Shown here one piece after another: positions 54,089 through 63,247 of a stretch of 64,000 bases of DNA. The stretch's first letter is position 1. Each line of letters starts with the position of its first letter. The notes under the pieces are model-generated. The model saw only the letters and a list, made by a program, of their open reading frames with translations, did no database searches and had not been told where the DNA came from. The position numbers and the translations under genes were made by a program. Origin of the DNA: JAUVAV01 sp965371665 (GTDB lineage: Bacteria; Oederibacteriota; JAAXVQ01; JAUVAV01); the NCBI GenBank assembly GCA_965371665.1, contig CBDUZI010000001.1, forward strand, positions 44,193 through 108,192. The letters run 5' to 3'.

Positions 54089-56140
54089 TTAGGCCGCTAC
54101 CTTGGTCGAGTACCTCAGACCCTTGCGCAGGAAGAGTTCGAGCACCTCATCCATCACACTAAATAAGCCGCCCTGCTTTAGTGTGCGGGTTACAAATCCC
54201 AAGGCACCCATGTTGCACCTGACATCAAACGCAGCCACCGGGATAAATATCCGGTCGGTCATTCTCAGGCCGGCGGGCATATTGCTCCAGCCCGCCGCCT
54301 CCTTTTCCGCCTCTGCTATAGCCACGGTAGGCACACTTTTCATGTTGTGGAAGTACTTGGATACCAATACCTGGTTGAGCGTATCCACCAACGTCCCGGT
54401 CTCTAGCGTCCGCGCCATGTGGAGCGTGGTCGTCCAAAGCCTGGCCGTGTTTTCCGGGCTCGGGTTATTAACCATGGCTCTGTAGGCCCTGCCATACGCA
54501 TTATCAGCGTTCACATCCACCATATTTTCAGCTATATGCAAGGTACGCAGTTCCGGATTCAACTGAGCCATCATTCTGTCTGCATACCAAACCGGATTCA
54601 ACTGCTGCGCCTGCTTATGCACAGCCGTGCTGAGCATGGCCGGCAGAACCTCGGCCGCGGCCAGCATCATGGTAGTCAGAGCTATGGGAGCCCTGTTTTC
54701 CACCCGATCCGGCACCACCCGGCGCGTTGTGAATACCCAGGCCCTGGTTCCCACAGCGAGTTTACCTGCCTTTACCTGCGCGAGAACCTCTGACGATTTT
54801 GTCGCTGCCGAAGGTATCTCCGCAATATTCGCCTGGGCTATGGTAACGCCTGGTTCAAGTTCTACCTCTTTTCCTCCAGCCGCTAAGCCGAACATATTCA
54901 GGCTCAGACCCAGACCCAGCATGGCAACAGTTGGTTCAGCCGCCTGCTCGGCAATCGCGCTGATCAGAATCTGATCCAAACGTTCACCGCTTGGAGTCTT
55001 CATGACTGCTGTACTGTCCAGGGATACGCCCTGGGACGCGGCCAGAGCCGCCTGAACAGCTTTCATCCGCTGGATAGTACCGGCTGCCGCCATATTGCCG
55101 GAGAGTTCTGTTAAAGCCGCGTCAATGGCGCTGATCATGGCTGTTGCCTGATCTTCAGGCAGACCCATAACCTGTACGCTATCCACTGCCTGGTTGGCCG
55201 AAACCGTTTCCCCGGCCCTGGTTTGTAGTTCATTGCCCTTAACCGGTTCTGCGAGAGTTTTAATGAGAGTCTCCAGCACACTTGCGGTTAATATTTCCCG
55301 TTTGTTTTCAGGCATGTTCTGCGCTTCTGTCGATATCGCATGCAAAGCGGCTATAACCGGATCTTTAGTAGTCTTGCCTAATTTTTCCAATGCAGTAAAC
55401 ATGATATTTATATCCGGAACCTCGCCTCCGGTTTTTAATTTAGTCAGCATCTCAAGCAATTCCTGCCTGGCTGAACTAAACTCGCTATTGGTTAATTGCC
55501 GCGCCTCCTCCATGCATGCCTGGTATAAATTAAATATTTCCGCCGAGGTCACATGCACAGTACCTTTTCGGCCTTTAAAAGCATTGTTTTTCTGCATCTT
55601 GGCCACATCCACAAATCCCATTGTCTCGGTAGGTGTCAGGGCCCGCTTGATATGGAAATTCCATCCCAAGCTATCGGCAATGGTCTCATGCCGGTAAGCC
55701 CTGCTCTGGACCCAGAGCATATTACCCATGAGCCGGCGGGCCAGAACAAAGCGCGCTTTGGCCGTCAGACCGGCGCCAGGCGTTGGACGGCCCCGCATCA
55801 GAACCGCGAGCACGGGAGAAGGAATGCAAACAGTGCATTTCTCATTGGTTTCTTTGTACGTGCCCAGAACCAGCCCCTTTAAATAGGCCGCAAGACTGCC
55901 CGCGCTCTTCAAGGAGAGCGCTTCTATATCAACACCCTTCATGGTTATATCCGTCATCATCTCAGCCGTAAATTGCGGGAAGTGCCGCAGCGTTAGAGCT
56001 TCGATTATGGGACTCTCCTTCACTGCTTGCGCGGTCACTTCCAACCGGGACGTCCCGAGCAACACTCGCAAGCCTATGGTGTACAAGAACATCAGCCGCT
56101 GCTGCAGGCCGGGGAGGCGGTCAAATACCGGCGAGATTCG
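54089..56140 (-). other. Conserved C-terminal module of P3
   Basis: Residues about 2347-3029. Starts PVFDRLPGLQQRLMF and aligns along its length with the C-terminus of P2. Alanine- and methionine-rich in its middle. Both proteins end within one residue of an Ala-Ala. Function unknown; a sorting, anchoring or assembly role is inferred only from its conservation at the end of otherwise different proteins. Confidence 0.7.
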
Positions 56141-59100
56141 TTGTAACATTGGCGTGTTCACCGGTTCATCAGCCAGTTCTGGCGTCCTCAGCCCGGGCAA
56201 CGCCTGGGGAATGACTGCAGGTCTGCCTGAACTTTTTTTTACTCCTCTAACAATCACATCTGTTGGTTTCACGTCCTTTGTGTTTATAATAACTGGTTTG
56301 CCATCTTCACCTATAATCATCACAGTGTCATAGTTTTCCAGCACCTTTTCGGCATGGAACCGGGCCCCCCTCGGCGTATCTTGTTGAAGGCCTTCTTCAA
56401 GCATTTTTACATTCATTGCTATATTTCCATCATAGGCCGCCTGCTTTATCATGGCTATTGGTATAACCAGGCTTTTTTGAATCTTATCCGGAGTATAAAA
56501 TGCGGTGACCTTCTTATTCTTACCGTCCAGGTGGGCAGCCAGATAAGCCTGGGCCAGCCTTCTCTCATCCAGGGTAATAAAGTCAAGGTGTCCGGTTTCG
56601 ATAAATTTACTCGTAAATAGATAGTTTCCCGGACTTGCCGTATCCATTCCCAGCTTGACCTTGTCCGGATCAATTCCCGCCTCGATCAAAACCTTTAACG
56701 CTTCTTCCAGGTTCTCCAATACCTTCACAGTGTTAAACTGGATGGCAATGTCATAACCCTCATCCCGGAGCTGCTTGATAACTTCCATTTCCAATTTAAA
56801 CAAAGTCCGCAATTGAGGATCCCGCACCAGGCTGTCCAGGCCGGTAAATCCCAAGGGCGGATTGATCTCTTCCTCGGCAATATACACTTCATGTCCTTTT
56901 AATTTTACGGAATCATCACTTTCCATGTCACTGGTCTCATAAACATATTTACCATCTTCGTTTTCCACCTGGGTTCTAAAATATTTTGCAAGCTCTTTTT
57001 GATATGCCTCCTGGGCGGATTTTGCTTCATTTGTCTTTATTATATTTTCAATTGCCTTAGTAACTCCAGTATCCATTCCTTTTCTTTGCTGTTTATTGTC
57101 ATAGGCCATGAACGCCACAGGATGAATACCCAGTTCATTATAAAATTGCGCCGCTGGCACGGAATTATCAAAACCCATCTTTTCCGGCTCATTAGTTGCA
57201 GTCTCAACAATCTTTATCTTACTGGGCTTTTCCGGCACCACAATTTCCACTTCCTGCTCGCCCGCATAGATTTTTTGATTGGTAAAATCAATCGTAATTT
57301 CCGGCGTTTCCTCCTTTACCGGCAAATTGCGCAGGGATTCAATATCTTCCAGTATTATTACCGGAACGCGAAGCGCCTTTATTTTATCTATCAGGATTCC
57401 GTTGGTCCCGGCAAACTCAGCGGAACATATTACAGCCCCCCATCTTTCAATCATCCCAATGATATCATCATCCTCTATATCGACCTGGAATTCCGGATTA
57501 TCAATTAACACATAATCGCCGATATAGGTTTTTTTCAAATCCTCTTCTGATTTCACGCGATACAACGGACGAACAGCCGCGCCCTTTGAAATACGGGATT
57601 CTAAAAACCCGTCTATCAAGGCTTCTACTCCTGTCTTGGCCCGGCAAACACCGTGTTTCAGAGTAGCGCTGGCAGACCTCACAATAGTTATTTCGGTTCC
57701 TAAATAGTCGGTCCCGGCATAACCGCCGGTCGATCCCAGCAGCATCAGGATTTCTTCCGCAGCTTCAGGCTTGGTATTTACCAGATTTACAATGGCCTGG
57801 CCGCAAAGGCCACATTCTATCTTATTCACTATGGCAACATTCACTACCCGCCTGATGGACTCAATGACAAACTCATGCGACTCATCAAAGAGTTCCTTCA
57901 TTTCAGGCTGATCACGGTCCGCGAGCAGAGTCGTCTGGGTCAAGTCATTGGTTCCAAAAGAGAAAAATGTATTCCTCTTGATCTCAGCATTAAATTTAGA
58001 TTTAAACCACTGCCTGGTATCTTCCCGGTTGGCTATTAATATTTTGGCAAATTCATCCGCTTGAATGACATTACTCGGCAGCTCCACCATTTGACCCACT
58101 TTCCTTAAATAGACGGGGCGGTTGTACTTTTTGCTCATGGCTTTCTCTTCTTCCGCCGTTATATCCAGCAACTGCTGTAATTCTTCGGGCGTGGATACGA
58201 AAGGAAACATGAATCCCAGATTGGTATAGCCATTAGCCACCTGTTTCAGAAGCAGCCTGATCTCTTTCCGCAGAATTACCTGGTTTTCCGGCTGCAACAG
58301 CCAGCGGGCCCCGCGCTCGCCCAGCATGGTGGCAATCTCGGGTTCCGGATCAAATATATTCGAGAATATCAGCTCCTTGGCTTCATTCTTTTTAAAATCA
58401 ATGCTCCGGTAGACCACAGTGTTTTTTTCCTTGCTGTTAGCTGCCGCCATGGTTGCCACTGCTCCGCCGTGCACGGCATCAAAAAATTTATCGTATGAGA
58501 GATATCCCATCAATCGGGCAGTGGCCTTGCTGATTTCCTCTGGATGCTTTTTTATACTAAATAAGTCTCCCTGGGCATATTTTGAGAGGCTGGCTATGAA
58601 AACCTCGCCGGTTTTATGCTCATTAATGAGACGCTCTAATTCCGAAACATCAACCTCTATCCCTTTCTGGCGCGCTTCTTGGCGCCGGATTAACTCCATC
58701 TCAACTTTCTGCAGAGCTTCCTCCTCTGCCGGGCTTAATCCCGCGCGGAATTCCCCCGCCGTTTTTCCCTCGCCCTTGCTCATTAAATAGTTATAAACCA
58801 TCAGATTGTCATATGCCACGCCGCCCCGGGGATTGATATTTTCCTCCCCGTAAACAAACTCAGCCCGCATTAAAGCCACACCCGTATAACCGGCATACTG
58901 CGCGATTTTGCTCATGGCCAGCATGGGCCCCGCCATTCCCATGATATATCCAAATTTCGTAAATATTTTTGGCAGCCGGTCAGTGGGAATTGTAATTTTC
59001 CTTAATGCAATGGGTGTTTTGCCTGCATAAATGTTCCCGCGGCCGGTTTCATCACTATTGGCATCGACGGTTACAATATTTTCCGCGGTGTTAAGATATT

Positions 59101-62100
59101 CTATAATTTCTTTGGCCTTCTCTGCGCCAACTTCTTCTTCCAGCTTATGCAGCCATGCTTGAATCCCCACTACGGTGGCAATGCCCAGTTCCCGCGATAT
59201 AACCGCGGCATGGGAAGTCGCTCCTCCTACGTTTGCAATAACTCCCTTTACATTCGGATGTTTCAAGATCGGCACAAAATCCGGGGTGGTCTCCCTACAG
59301 CGGATAATGATTTCCACGCCGCTGTCGGCCAGCTTCTTTATCTTTTCAAACTGTGGGGCAAGATCCTGGTTTTCATCTATTTTATATATCATCCCGCTGA
59401 ACGCGTTTCTGGTTGGTATGCCCTGGCATAACAAATCTCCTCTTTTTAACCCGGTATCTCCTATTTCCTCTTTCAATTCTTTTACTGCGTCCAGGTCTTT
59501 CTTTTTTACATACGTATAGGAAATTTCTATCTTTCGCGGATTATTTATATCGCTTTTAGCATTGGAAGGCCGCCGCTGAAGTATAACCGCTTTATTAGTT
59601 TCGTCTAAATTTAAGCCTACTGCCCCTTCAGTATCAAGCAGATGTCCATAATCTTCTTGCGCGGGCATGCATATTTCCCGGACCACGTCTTTTACCTGGC
59701 TGTCAAAGCCTACAAATACGTCCCTTAACTCCTTCGGGACCACTGTAAAAATAGTCTGCTCTTTTCTATTCTCCATCATCCTTTTTAATAAATGCGCCAG
59801 CAGGTTTAATTGACCCCTGTTATAATTAAACATGGCCAGCGTCTCAGAATCCACCTCTATGTTCTCGGTATCGCTTACTCCGACCTCTATCAGGCCTGCC
59901 AGGCTTTGGTGGCATTTCTGTAAATTCGCCTGCCCGTTAAACAGTTTGTGGCTCAGCTGATCCGAGAAGTCATATTTAAACCCAGCGGAATAGGCTGCCA
60001 GTATTTCAACCAGATTATCTTCACTCAGCCCCAGTTCCTCCATTATCGGTTTTTTTAGTATGGCCCTGACTATTTTTGTGCCCAGTTCCCGCCAGAGTAT
60101 ATTTACATGTTCTCCATTTTCATCCTCAAACACATGCACTAAATACGTATCCGCCGTAGCCAGACCCTGGACTATGGATTCCCCGATATCGTTCATGAAG
60201 GTTACGGTAAAAACCCGGCCTTTATCGACATATTCCTCCGGCGGGACCTGCTGAAAAGTAAAGCCGGTCCAGCCTGATCCGGTCATCAGGTCAGAAGCAA
60301 AATTGACATAACTTATATCCACACCAGCCATGGGCATTATGGTTACTCCCATGGCGATTTTTTCTATGTTCATAAACTCTTCCCGGCCCGCTTTAACAAT
60401 CTTAGCCGCATTCTCAAAACCATTTCTTTCCAAGGCATTCAGAAATTTCAATGATGTGATTATCTTAATCCCTTCCTCCGGTTCATTCAGGGCTCTTGCC
60501 ACCAGGCGGTCTTCTTTGTTTTCACTCCTATTCAAGGTTGAAATAATTGTCTGAGTCATTTTCTTATCCGGCAGAATACTTCCAAAAGCCGTGTACACCA
60601 TCATGCCGTCCCGGTAATCCAAGACCCGGTCCGTAAAGAGCGAAGCTACGCATGCCCGCCAGGCATCAACCACATTTTCCGCGCCTGTCACACCCAGTAA
60701 TGTGTCATGCTGGCCGGCATTCGCTCCCAAGTTAATATCTTTTAATTCGGGAATATCCCCCAGTGAGATGTCTTCCGCTTTACCCGCGCTTCTTATTCCC
60801 ACCGGTATTTTGCTTACCTCTTTGCCGTTGGCAATTATTTCGCAGAGTTTATTATAAGCGGTTTTTATCTCATTGCTTATCTCGACCGGAATCTCGGCGG
60901 CAATAATTCTTTGCATTATTTGCCTGGACACTTCCACGCGCTTTATTTCATCCGAAGTATCCAATTCACTGGTTAATTTATTTATATAAGGAAGCAATTC
61001 AGGATCAGATGCGAGAAAATCAACGCAAGCTTTGCTGGTAGCGCCCAAACTGCGCAGACTAATTTCCGGGTGAGCTTCATTTAAAACACCAAGTTGATAT
61101 GTCTTCCCGCCTACTAATGGCTGGCCTACATCCTGCGACAATTTTCCGCTTTCTTCGTCCCAAATAATATAACGCTCATCCAGCGGCTTATCCGCGTCGG
61201 GGATAACCGTGCCCATCACCATGCCTACCATGGCCAAAGCCATAACCGCCCCCGAATTATATCTCAGCAGTTGGTTTGCTAAACGCTTTAGCGCCCACTC
61301 GGCAACGCGCGCCAGCCTTTCTTGAATGCCCACAAATATGGACGCGGGGCGGGCTGACCAGGTCTTAAAATTTTCCACTACGGCCCCTTCCTCCTCCGTA
61401 GGTATCACCTGGGCCGTGCCCCTGCCTACTCCTATTTCTGCGGCTATATTAATACTGCTTGTGAATCCCGTGAGACGGTGGACAAGCATGGAAATTCCTG
61501 ATGTGAAGCGCGCTACCAGGGCATTCTCATTGATTGTTTTCAGGTTTTTCAGAATTACTTGGGACCTGTCCGCCGCATAATTTTGTATCATTAACTTATA
61601 TTCCGTCAAAACCCCTGCTGCACTGGTTTTCTTCGAAATCAACGAGGCGAGTAAGCCTGCTTTTAAAATGGTAATTATAGTGGTCACATTCAACTGCTCT
61701 TTTGGGCTCAAGGCTAAGAATTCTGCAAAAGTCATCACCTTACCGGTATCTTTTCCGGTCTGATGCAGCATCACCTCAATACCCAGGATATTCTGGTTCT
61801 GCGCCAGTAGTTTTTCCAGGGGCGTACGCCGTTCGCGCAGGAGCGCGAAGTAAGGATTCACTATGTCCTGCCGGCTCAGGCGCGGTTTGATACATACATA
61901 AGATACGCCTTTCTGCTTCAACTCTTCCAGCACCATGTCCGTATGATACCCACCGGTTACCAGCATGGATACTTTTGTCCGGTGCTTTTGCATGCGGGCC
62001 ATGATATTTTCCACGAACGCCCGGCTCCGATCATCCGCCACCTGGTAAAAATTCCTTACTTCTCCCAGGTACTCGTCAAGCTTGTAAACCTCCGCGTCCA

Positions 62101-63178
62101 GGATAAATTCTTCCAGTTCGTCATGGCGCGCGATGAAATCCAGGAATTTCTGCACCCGGAAGCCTTCGGGCGCGGCTCGGTATTCAGCCAGGTCCTGGGG
62201 CGAGGCGGAAATATTGACCAGCTTCTCCATGATATCCAGGCGGTGCGAAAGAAGGTCCAGCTTCTCCTGTTCCGCGCTGGTGTACAGCCTGGCCCGCAGA
62301 CTCTGGTCCAGCCGGTCCAGCTCATTGAACAGCCCGTCCGAATCCACTAAGTCGGAAAACATGGCTTTCCGTTTGGACACATACGCTCTCAGGTTCGGAT
62401 ACAAGGACAGGTCTTCCCGGCTTTGCCTTGCAAAACTGTATAAATATACACTGTACTTCAACAGAGAGAGATCGCCCTCGCGAAAGGCCTGCTTCTTCTT
62501 ATCCAGAGCTGTGAGTACTGGATTGTAAATGTCTCTCTTCAACTCGTCCAGGGTCTCGCGCAGGTCAAAAATATATCCCTGGCTTTCATAATTAAGAAAC
62601 TTCATTACCGTGGTCCGGTTATGCGCGTACAGGTCAGCGCTCTCAATACCTTCCAGCCGGATGCGATGTTGGCCGATGCCCGCGTACATCTCAGCCCCGG
62701 TCAGCTTGCCCTGCTTGACCAGATAATGCGCAGTCTCTTTTTTTACTTCCTCCACCGGGAAGGTGGAGAGTATGGTGGCATTCACGGGCAAAGACGCGCC
62801 TTCTATTCCCACCAGTTCCAGACCATGCTCTCCGGCCAGAACATCTATCATCTTGGCGATATTGTTCTGCACCTCATAGTTGCAGTGCAAATCCTGCACA
62901 TGCACTACCAGGCGGTCGCTGCCCTGGAAGGACTGCGTGATAGTCCCCAGCTTATGCGCTATCCTGATTGGCTGCTGGTTGAACATAACCAGGTTGGCAG
63001 GCTGCGGAAAAGACGTTGCTTCAAACGCCCATGTCAGGTAGGGAAACATAAAGGTGACAGAGACTACTATTGAGATAATTTTCGCCCATACCCTGCGCCG
63101 CGGCTTATGCCATTCGGCCATCGAGACAAACTGTTCCACATTTAAACCATTCATGAAATCACCTTTAAAGTTTGACAT
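54089..63178 (-). CDS. Large multidomain protein P3 (3029 aa), PEP-synthase-like enzyme between conserved end modules
   Basis: Open frame from ATG (63176-63178) to TAA (54089-54091). CCTCCT on the + strand (AGGAGG on the coding strand) lies 10 bases before the start. Residues 1-665 are the signal/anchor plus N-terminal module, nearly identical to P2. Residues 665-1200 resemble the ATP-grasp part of phosphoenolpyruvate synthase/pyruvate phosphate dikinase. Residues 1207-1397 are the swivelling phosphohistidine domain (H1323 in GGATSHAAVISRELG). Residues 1400-1845 are the PEP-binding barrel (MRAEF near 1437, SFGTNDLTQ, C1792 in CGLCGQA). Residues 1880-2265 look like a degenerate second swivel plus barrel. 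Residues 2350-3029 are a C-terminal module shared with P2. The usual PEP synthase is about 800 aa, so it is embedded in a much larger protein. Catalytic residues look retained, yet the protein begins with an export-type leader. Confidence 0.96.
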   Translation of the reverse strand: MSNFKGDFMNGLNVEQFVSMAEWHKPRRRVWAKIISIVVSVTFMFPYLTWAFEATSFPQPANLVMFNQQPIRIAHKLGTITQSFQGSDRLVVHVQDLHCNYEVQNNIAKMIDVLAGEHGLELVGIEGASLPVNATILSTFPVEEVKKETAHYLVKQGKLTGAEMYAGIGQHRIRLEGIESADLYAHNRTTVMKFLNYESQGYIFDLRETLDELKRDIYNPVLTALDKKKQAFREGDLSLLKYSVYLYSFARQSREDLSLYPNLRAYVSKRKAMFSDLVDSDGLFNELDRLDQSLRARLYTSAEQEKLDLLSHRLDIMEKLVNISASPQDLAEYRAAPEGFRVQKFLDFIARHDELEEFILDAEVYKLDEYLGEVRNFYQVADDRSRAFVENIMARMQKHRTKVSMLVTGGYHTDMVLEELKQKGVSYVCIKPRLSRQDIVNPYFALLRERRTPLEKLLAQNQNILGIEVMLHQTGKDTGKVMTFAEFLALSPKEQLNVTTIITILKAGLLASLISKKTSAAGVLTEYKLMIQNYAADRSQVILKNLKTINENALVARFTSGISMLVHRLTGFTSSINIAAEIGVGRGTAQVIPTEEEGAVVENFKTWSARPASIFVGIQERLARVAEWALKRLANQLLRYNSGAVMALAMVGMVMGTVIPDADKPLDERYIIWDEESGKLSQDVGQPLVGGKTYQLGVLNEAHPEISLRSLGATSKACVDFLASDPELLPYINKLTSELDTSDEIKRVEVSRQIMQRIIAAEIPVEISNEIKTAYNKLCEIIANGKEVSKIPVGIRSAGKAEDISLGDIPELKDINLGANAGQHDTLLGVTGAENVVDAWRACVASLFTDRVLDYRDGMMVYTAFGSILPDKKMTQTIISTLNRSENKEDRLVARALNEPEEGIKIITSLKFLNALERNGFENAAKIVKAGREEFMNIEKIAMGVTIMPMAGVDISYVNFASDLMTGSGWTGFTFQQVPPEEYVDKGRVFTVTFMNDIGESIVQGLATADTYLVHVFEDENGEHVNILWRELGTKIVRAILKKPIMEELGLSEDNLVEILAAYSAGFKYDFSDQLSHKLFNGQANLQKCHQSLAGLIEVGVSDTENIEVDSETLAMFNYNRGQLNLLAHLLKRMMENRKEQTIFTVVPKELRDVFVGFDSQVKDVVREICMPAQEDYGHLLDTEGAVGLNLDETNKAVILQRRPSNAKSDINNPRKIEISYTYVKKKDLDAVKELKEEIGDTGLKRGDLLCQGIPTRNAFSGMIYKIDENQDLAPQFEKIKKLADSGVEIIIRCRETTPDFVPILKHPNVKGVIANVGGATSHAAVISRELGIATVVGIQAWLHKLEEEVGAEKAKEIIEYLNTAENIVTVDANSDETGRGNIYAGKTPIALRKITIPTDRLPKIFTKFGYIMGMAGPMLAMSKIAQYAGYTGVALMRAEFVYGEENINPRGGVAYDNLMVYNYLMSKGEGKTAGEFRAGLSPAEEEALQKVEMELIRRQEARQKGIEVDVSELERLINEHKTGEVFIASLSKYAQGDLFSIKKHPEEISKATARLMGYLSYDKFFDAVHGGAVATMAAANSKEKNTVVYRSIDFKKNEAKELIFSNIFDPEPEIATMLGERGARWLLQPENQVILRKEIRLLLKQVANGYTNLGFMFPFVSTPEELQQLLDITAEEEKAMSKKYNRPVYLRKVGQMVELPSNVIQADEFAKILIANREDTRQWFKSKFNAEIKRNTFFSFGTNDLTQTTLLADRDQPEMKELFDESHEFVIESIRRVVNVAIVNKIECGLCGQAIVNLVNTKPEAAEEILMLLGSTGGYAGTDYLGTEITIVRSASATLKHGVCRAKTGVEALIDGFLESRISKGAAVRPLYRVKSEEDLKKTYIGDYVLIDNPEFQVDIEDDDIIGMIERWGAVICSAEFAGTNGILIDKIKALRVPVIILEDIESLRNLPVKEETPEITIDFTNQKIYAGEQEVEIVVPEKPSKIKIVETATNEPEKMGFDNSVPAAQFYNELGIHPVAFMAYDNKQQRKGMDTGVTKAIENIIKTNEAKSAQEAYQKELAKYFRTQVENEDGKYVYETSDMESDDSVKLKGHEVYIAEEEINPPLGFTGLDSLVRDPQLRTLFKLEMEVIKQLRDEGYDIAIQFNTVKVLENLEEALKVLIEAGIDPDKVKLGMDTASPGNYLFTSKFIETGHLDFITLDERRLAQAYLAAHLDGKNKKVTAFYTPDKIQKSLVIPIAMIKQAAYDGNIAMNVKMLEEGLQQDTPRGARFHAEKVLENYDTVMIIGEDGKPVIINTKDVKPTDVIVRGVKKSSGRPAVIPQALPGLRTPELADEPVNTPMLQRISPVFDRLPGLQQRLMFLYTIGLRVLLGTSRLEVTAQAVKESPIIEALTLRHFPQFTAEMMTDITMKGVDIEALSLKSAGSLAAYLKGLVLGTYKETNEKCTVCIPSPVLAVLMRGRPTPGAGLTAKARFVLARRLMGNMLWVQSRAYRHETIADSLGWNFHIKRALTPTETMGFVDVAKMQKNNAFKGRKGTVHVTSAEIFNLYQACMEEARQLTNSEFSSARQELLEMLTKLKTGGEVPDINIMFTALEKLGKTTKDPVIAALHAISTEAQNMPENKREILTASVLETLIKTLAEPVKGNELQTRAGETVSANQAVDSVQVMGLPEDQATAMISAIDAALTELSGNMAAAGTIQRMKAVQAALAASQGVSLDSTAVMKTPSGERLDQILISAIAEQAAEPTVAMLGLGLSLNMFGLAAGGKEVELEPGVTIAQANIAEIPSAATKSSEVLAQVKAGKLAVGTRAWVFTTRRVVPDRVENRAPIALTTMMLAAAEVLPAMLSTAVHKQAQQLNPVWYADRMMAQLNPELRTLHIAENMVDVNADNAYGRAYRAMVNNPSPENTARLWTTTLHMARTLETGTLVDTLNQVLVSKYFHNMKSVPTVAIAEAEKEAAGWSNMPAGLRMTDRIFIPVAAFDVRCNMGALGFVTRTLKQGGLFSVMDEVLELFLRKGLRYSTKVAA
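56390..57540 (-). repeat. Degenerate second swivel-plus-barrel copy in P3
   Basis: Residues about 1880-2263. ERWGAVICSAEFAGTNGILI lies where a swivel domain would have its His loop, but no His is there. The following part has EEEINPPLGFTGLDSLVRDP, like the barrel loop ENP-x-LG-x-RG, and KLGMDTASPGNYL and LDFITLDERRLAQ in place of the PEP-site strands. It reads as a tandem duplication of the last two PEP-synthase domains that has lost its catalytic residues. Confidence 0.6.
57640..61190 (-). other. PEP synthase / pyruvate phosphate dikinase-like enzyme region of P3
   Basis: Residues about 665-1846. ATP-grasp part: LVGGKTYQLGVL, VGIRSAGKAEDISL, GQHDTLLGVTG and RACVASLFTDR. Swivel domain with catalytic H1323 in GGATSHAAVISRELGIATVVG. 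Barrel with VALMRAEFVYG (R near 1437), MFPFVSTPEEL, VGQMVELPS, FFSFGTNDLTQ and CGLCGQA (C1792). All three domains of the family are present in the normal order and near-normal length. The family phosphorylates pyruvate to PEP via a phosphohistidine. Confidence 0.9.
61190..63178 (-). other. P3 N-terminal module
   Basis: Residues 1-663. Same architecture as in P2: leader MSNFKGDFMNG, PRRRVWAK, hydrophobic core, WAFEA, globular domain with HVQDLHCNYE and LLVTGGYHTDMV, closing membrane segment at VMALAMVGMVMGTVIPD. Identity to P2 is highest at both ends of the module and lower between, as expected for patchy gene conversion. Confidence 0.85.
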
Positions 63179-63188
63179 CTCTTTAATT

Positions 63189-63194
63189 CCTCCT
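63189..63194 (-). promoter_or_regulatory. Ribosome binding site of P3
   Basis: AGGAGG on the coding strand, 10 bases upstream of the ATG at 63178. Full match to the anti-SD core. Confidence 0.85.
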
Positions 63195-63203
63195 GAATAT
63201 TTA

Positions 63204-63247
63204 TTAAATGTTATTTAAATGTTATTTAAATGTTATTTAAATGTTAT
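63204..63247. repeat. Four perfect 11-bp tandem repeats in the P3 leader
   Basis: TTAAATGTTAT repeated four times without a mismatch, between the P3 promoter and its SD. The unit is about one helical turn, so copies would lie on one face of the DNA. In RNA it gives an unstructured A/U-rich leader. The other two giant genes lack it. Confidence 0.95.

Noticed and set aside
32019..63178. The idea that the giant genes are assembly or frameshift artefacts
   Set aside because: Stop-free frames of 9, 22 and over 31 kb with ordered, recognisable domains, matching starts, SDs and promoters cannot arise from random joining. Only the perfectly identical 300-bp patch deserves a read-level check.
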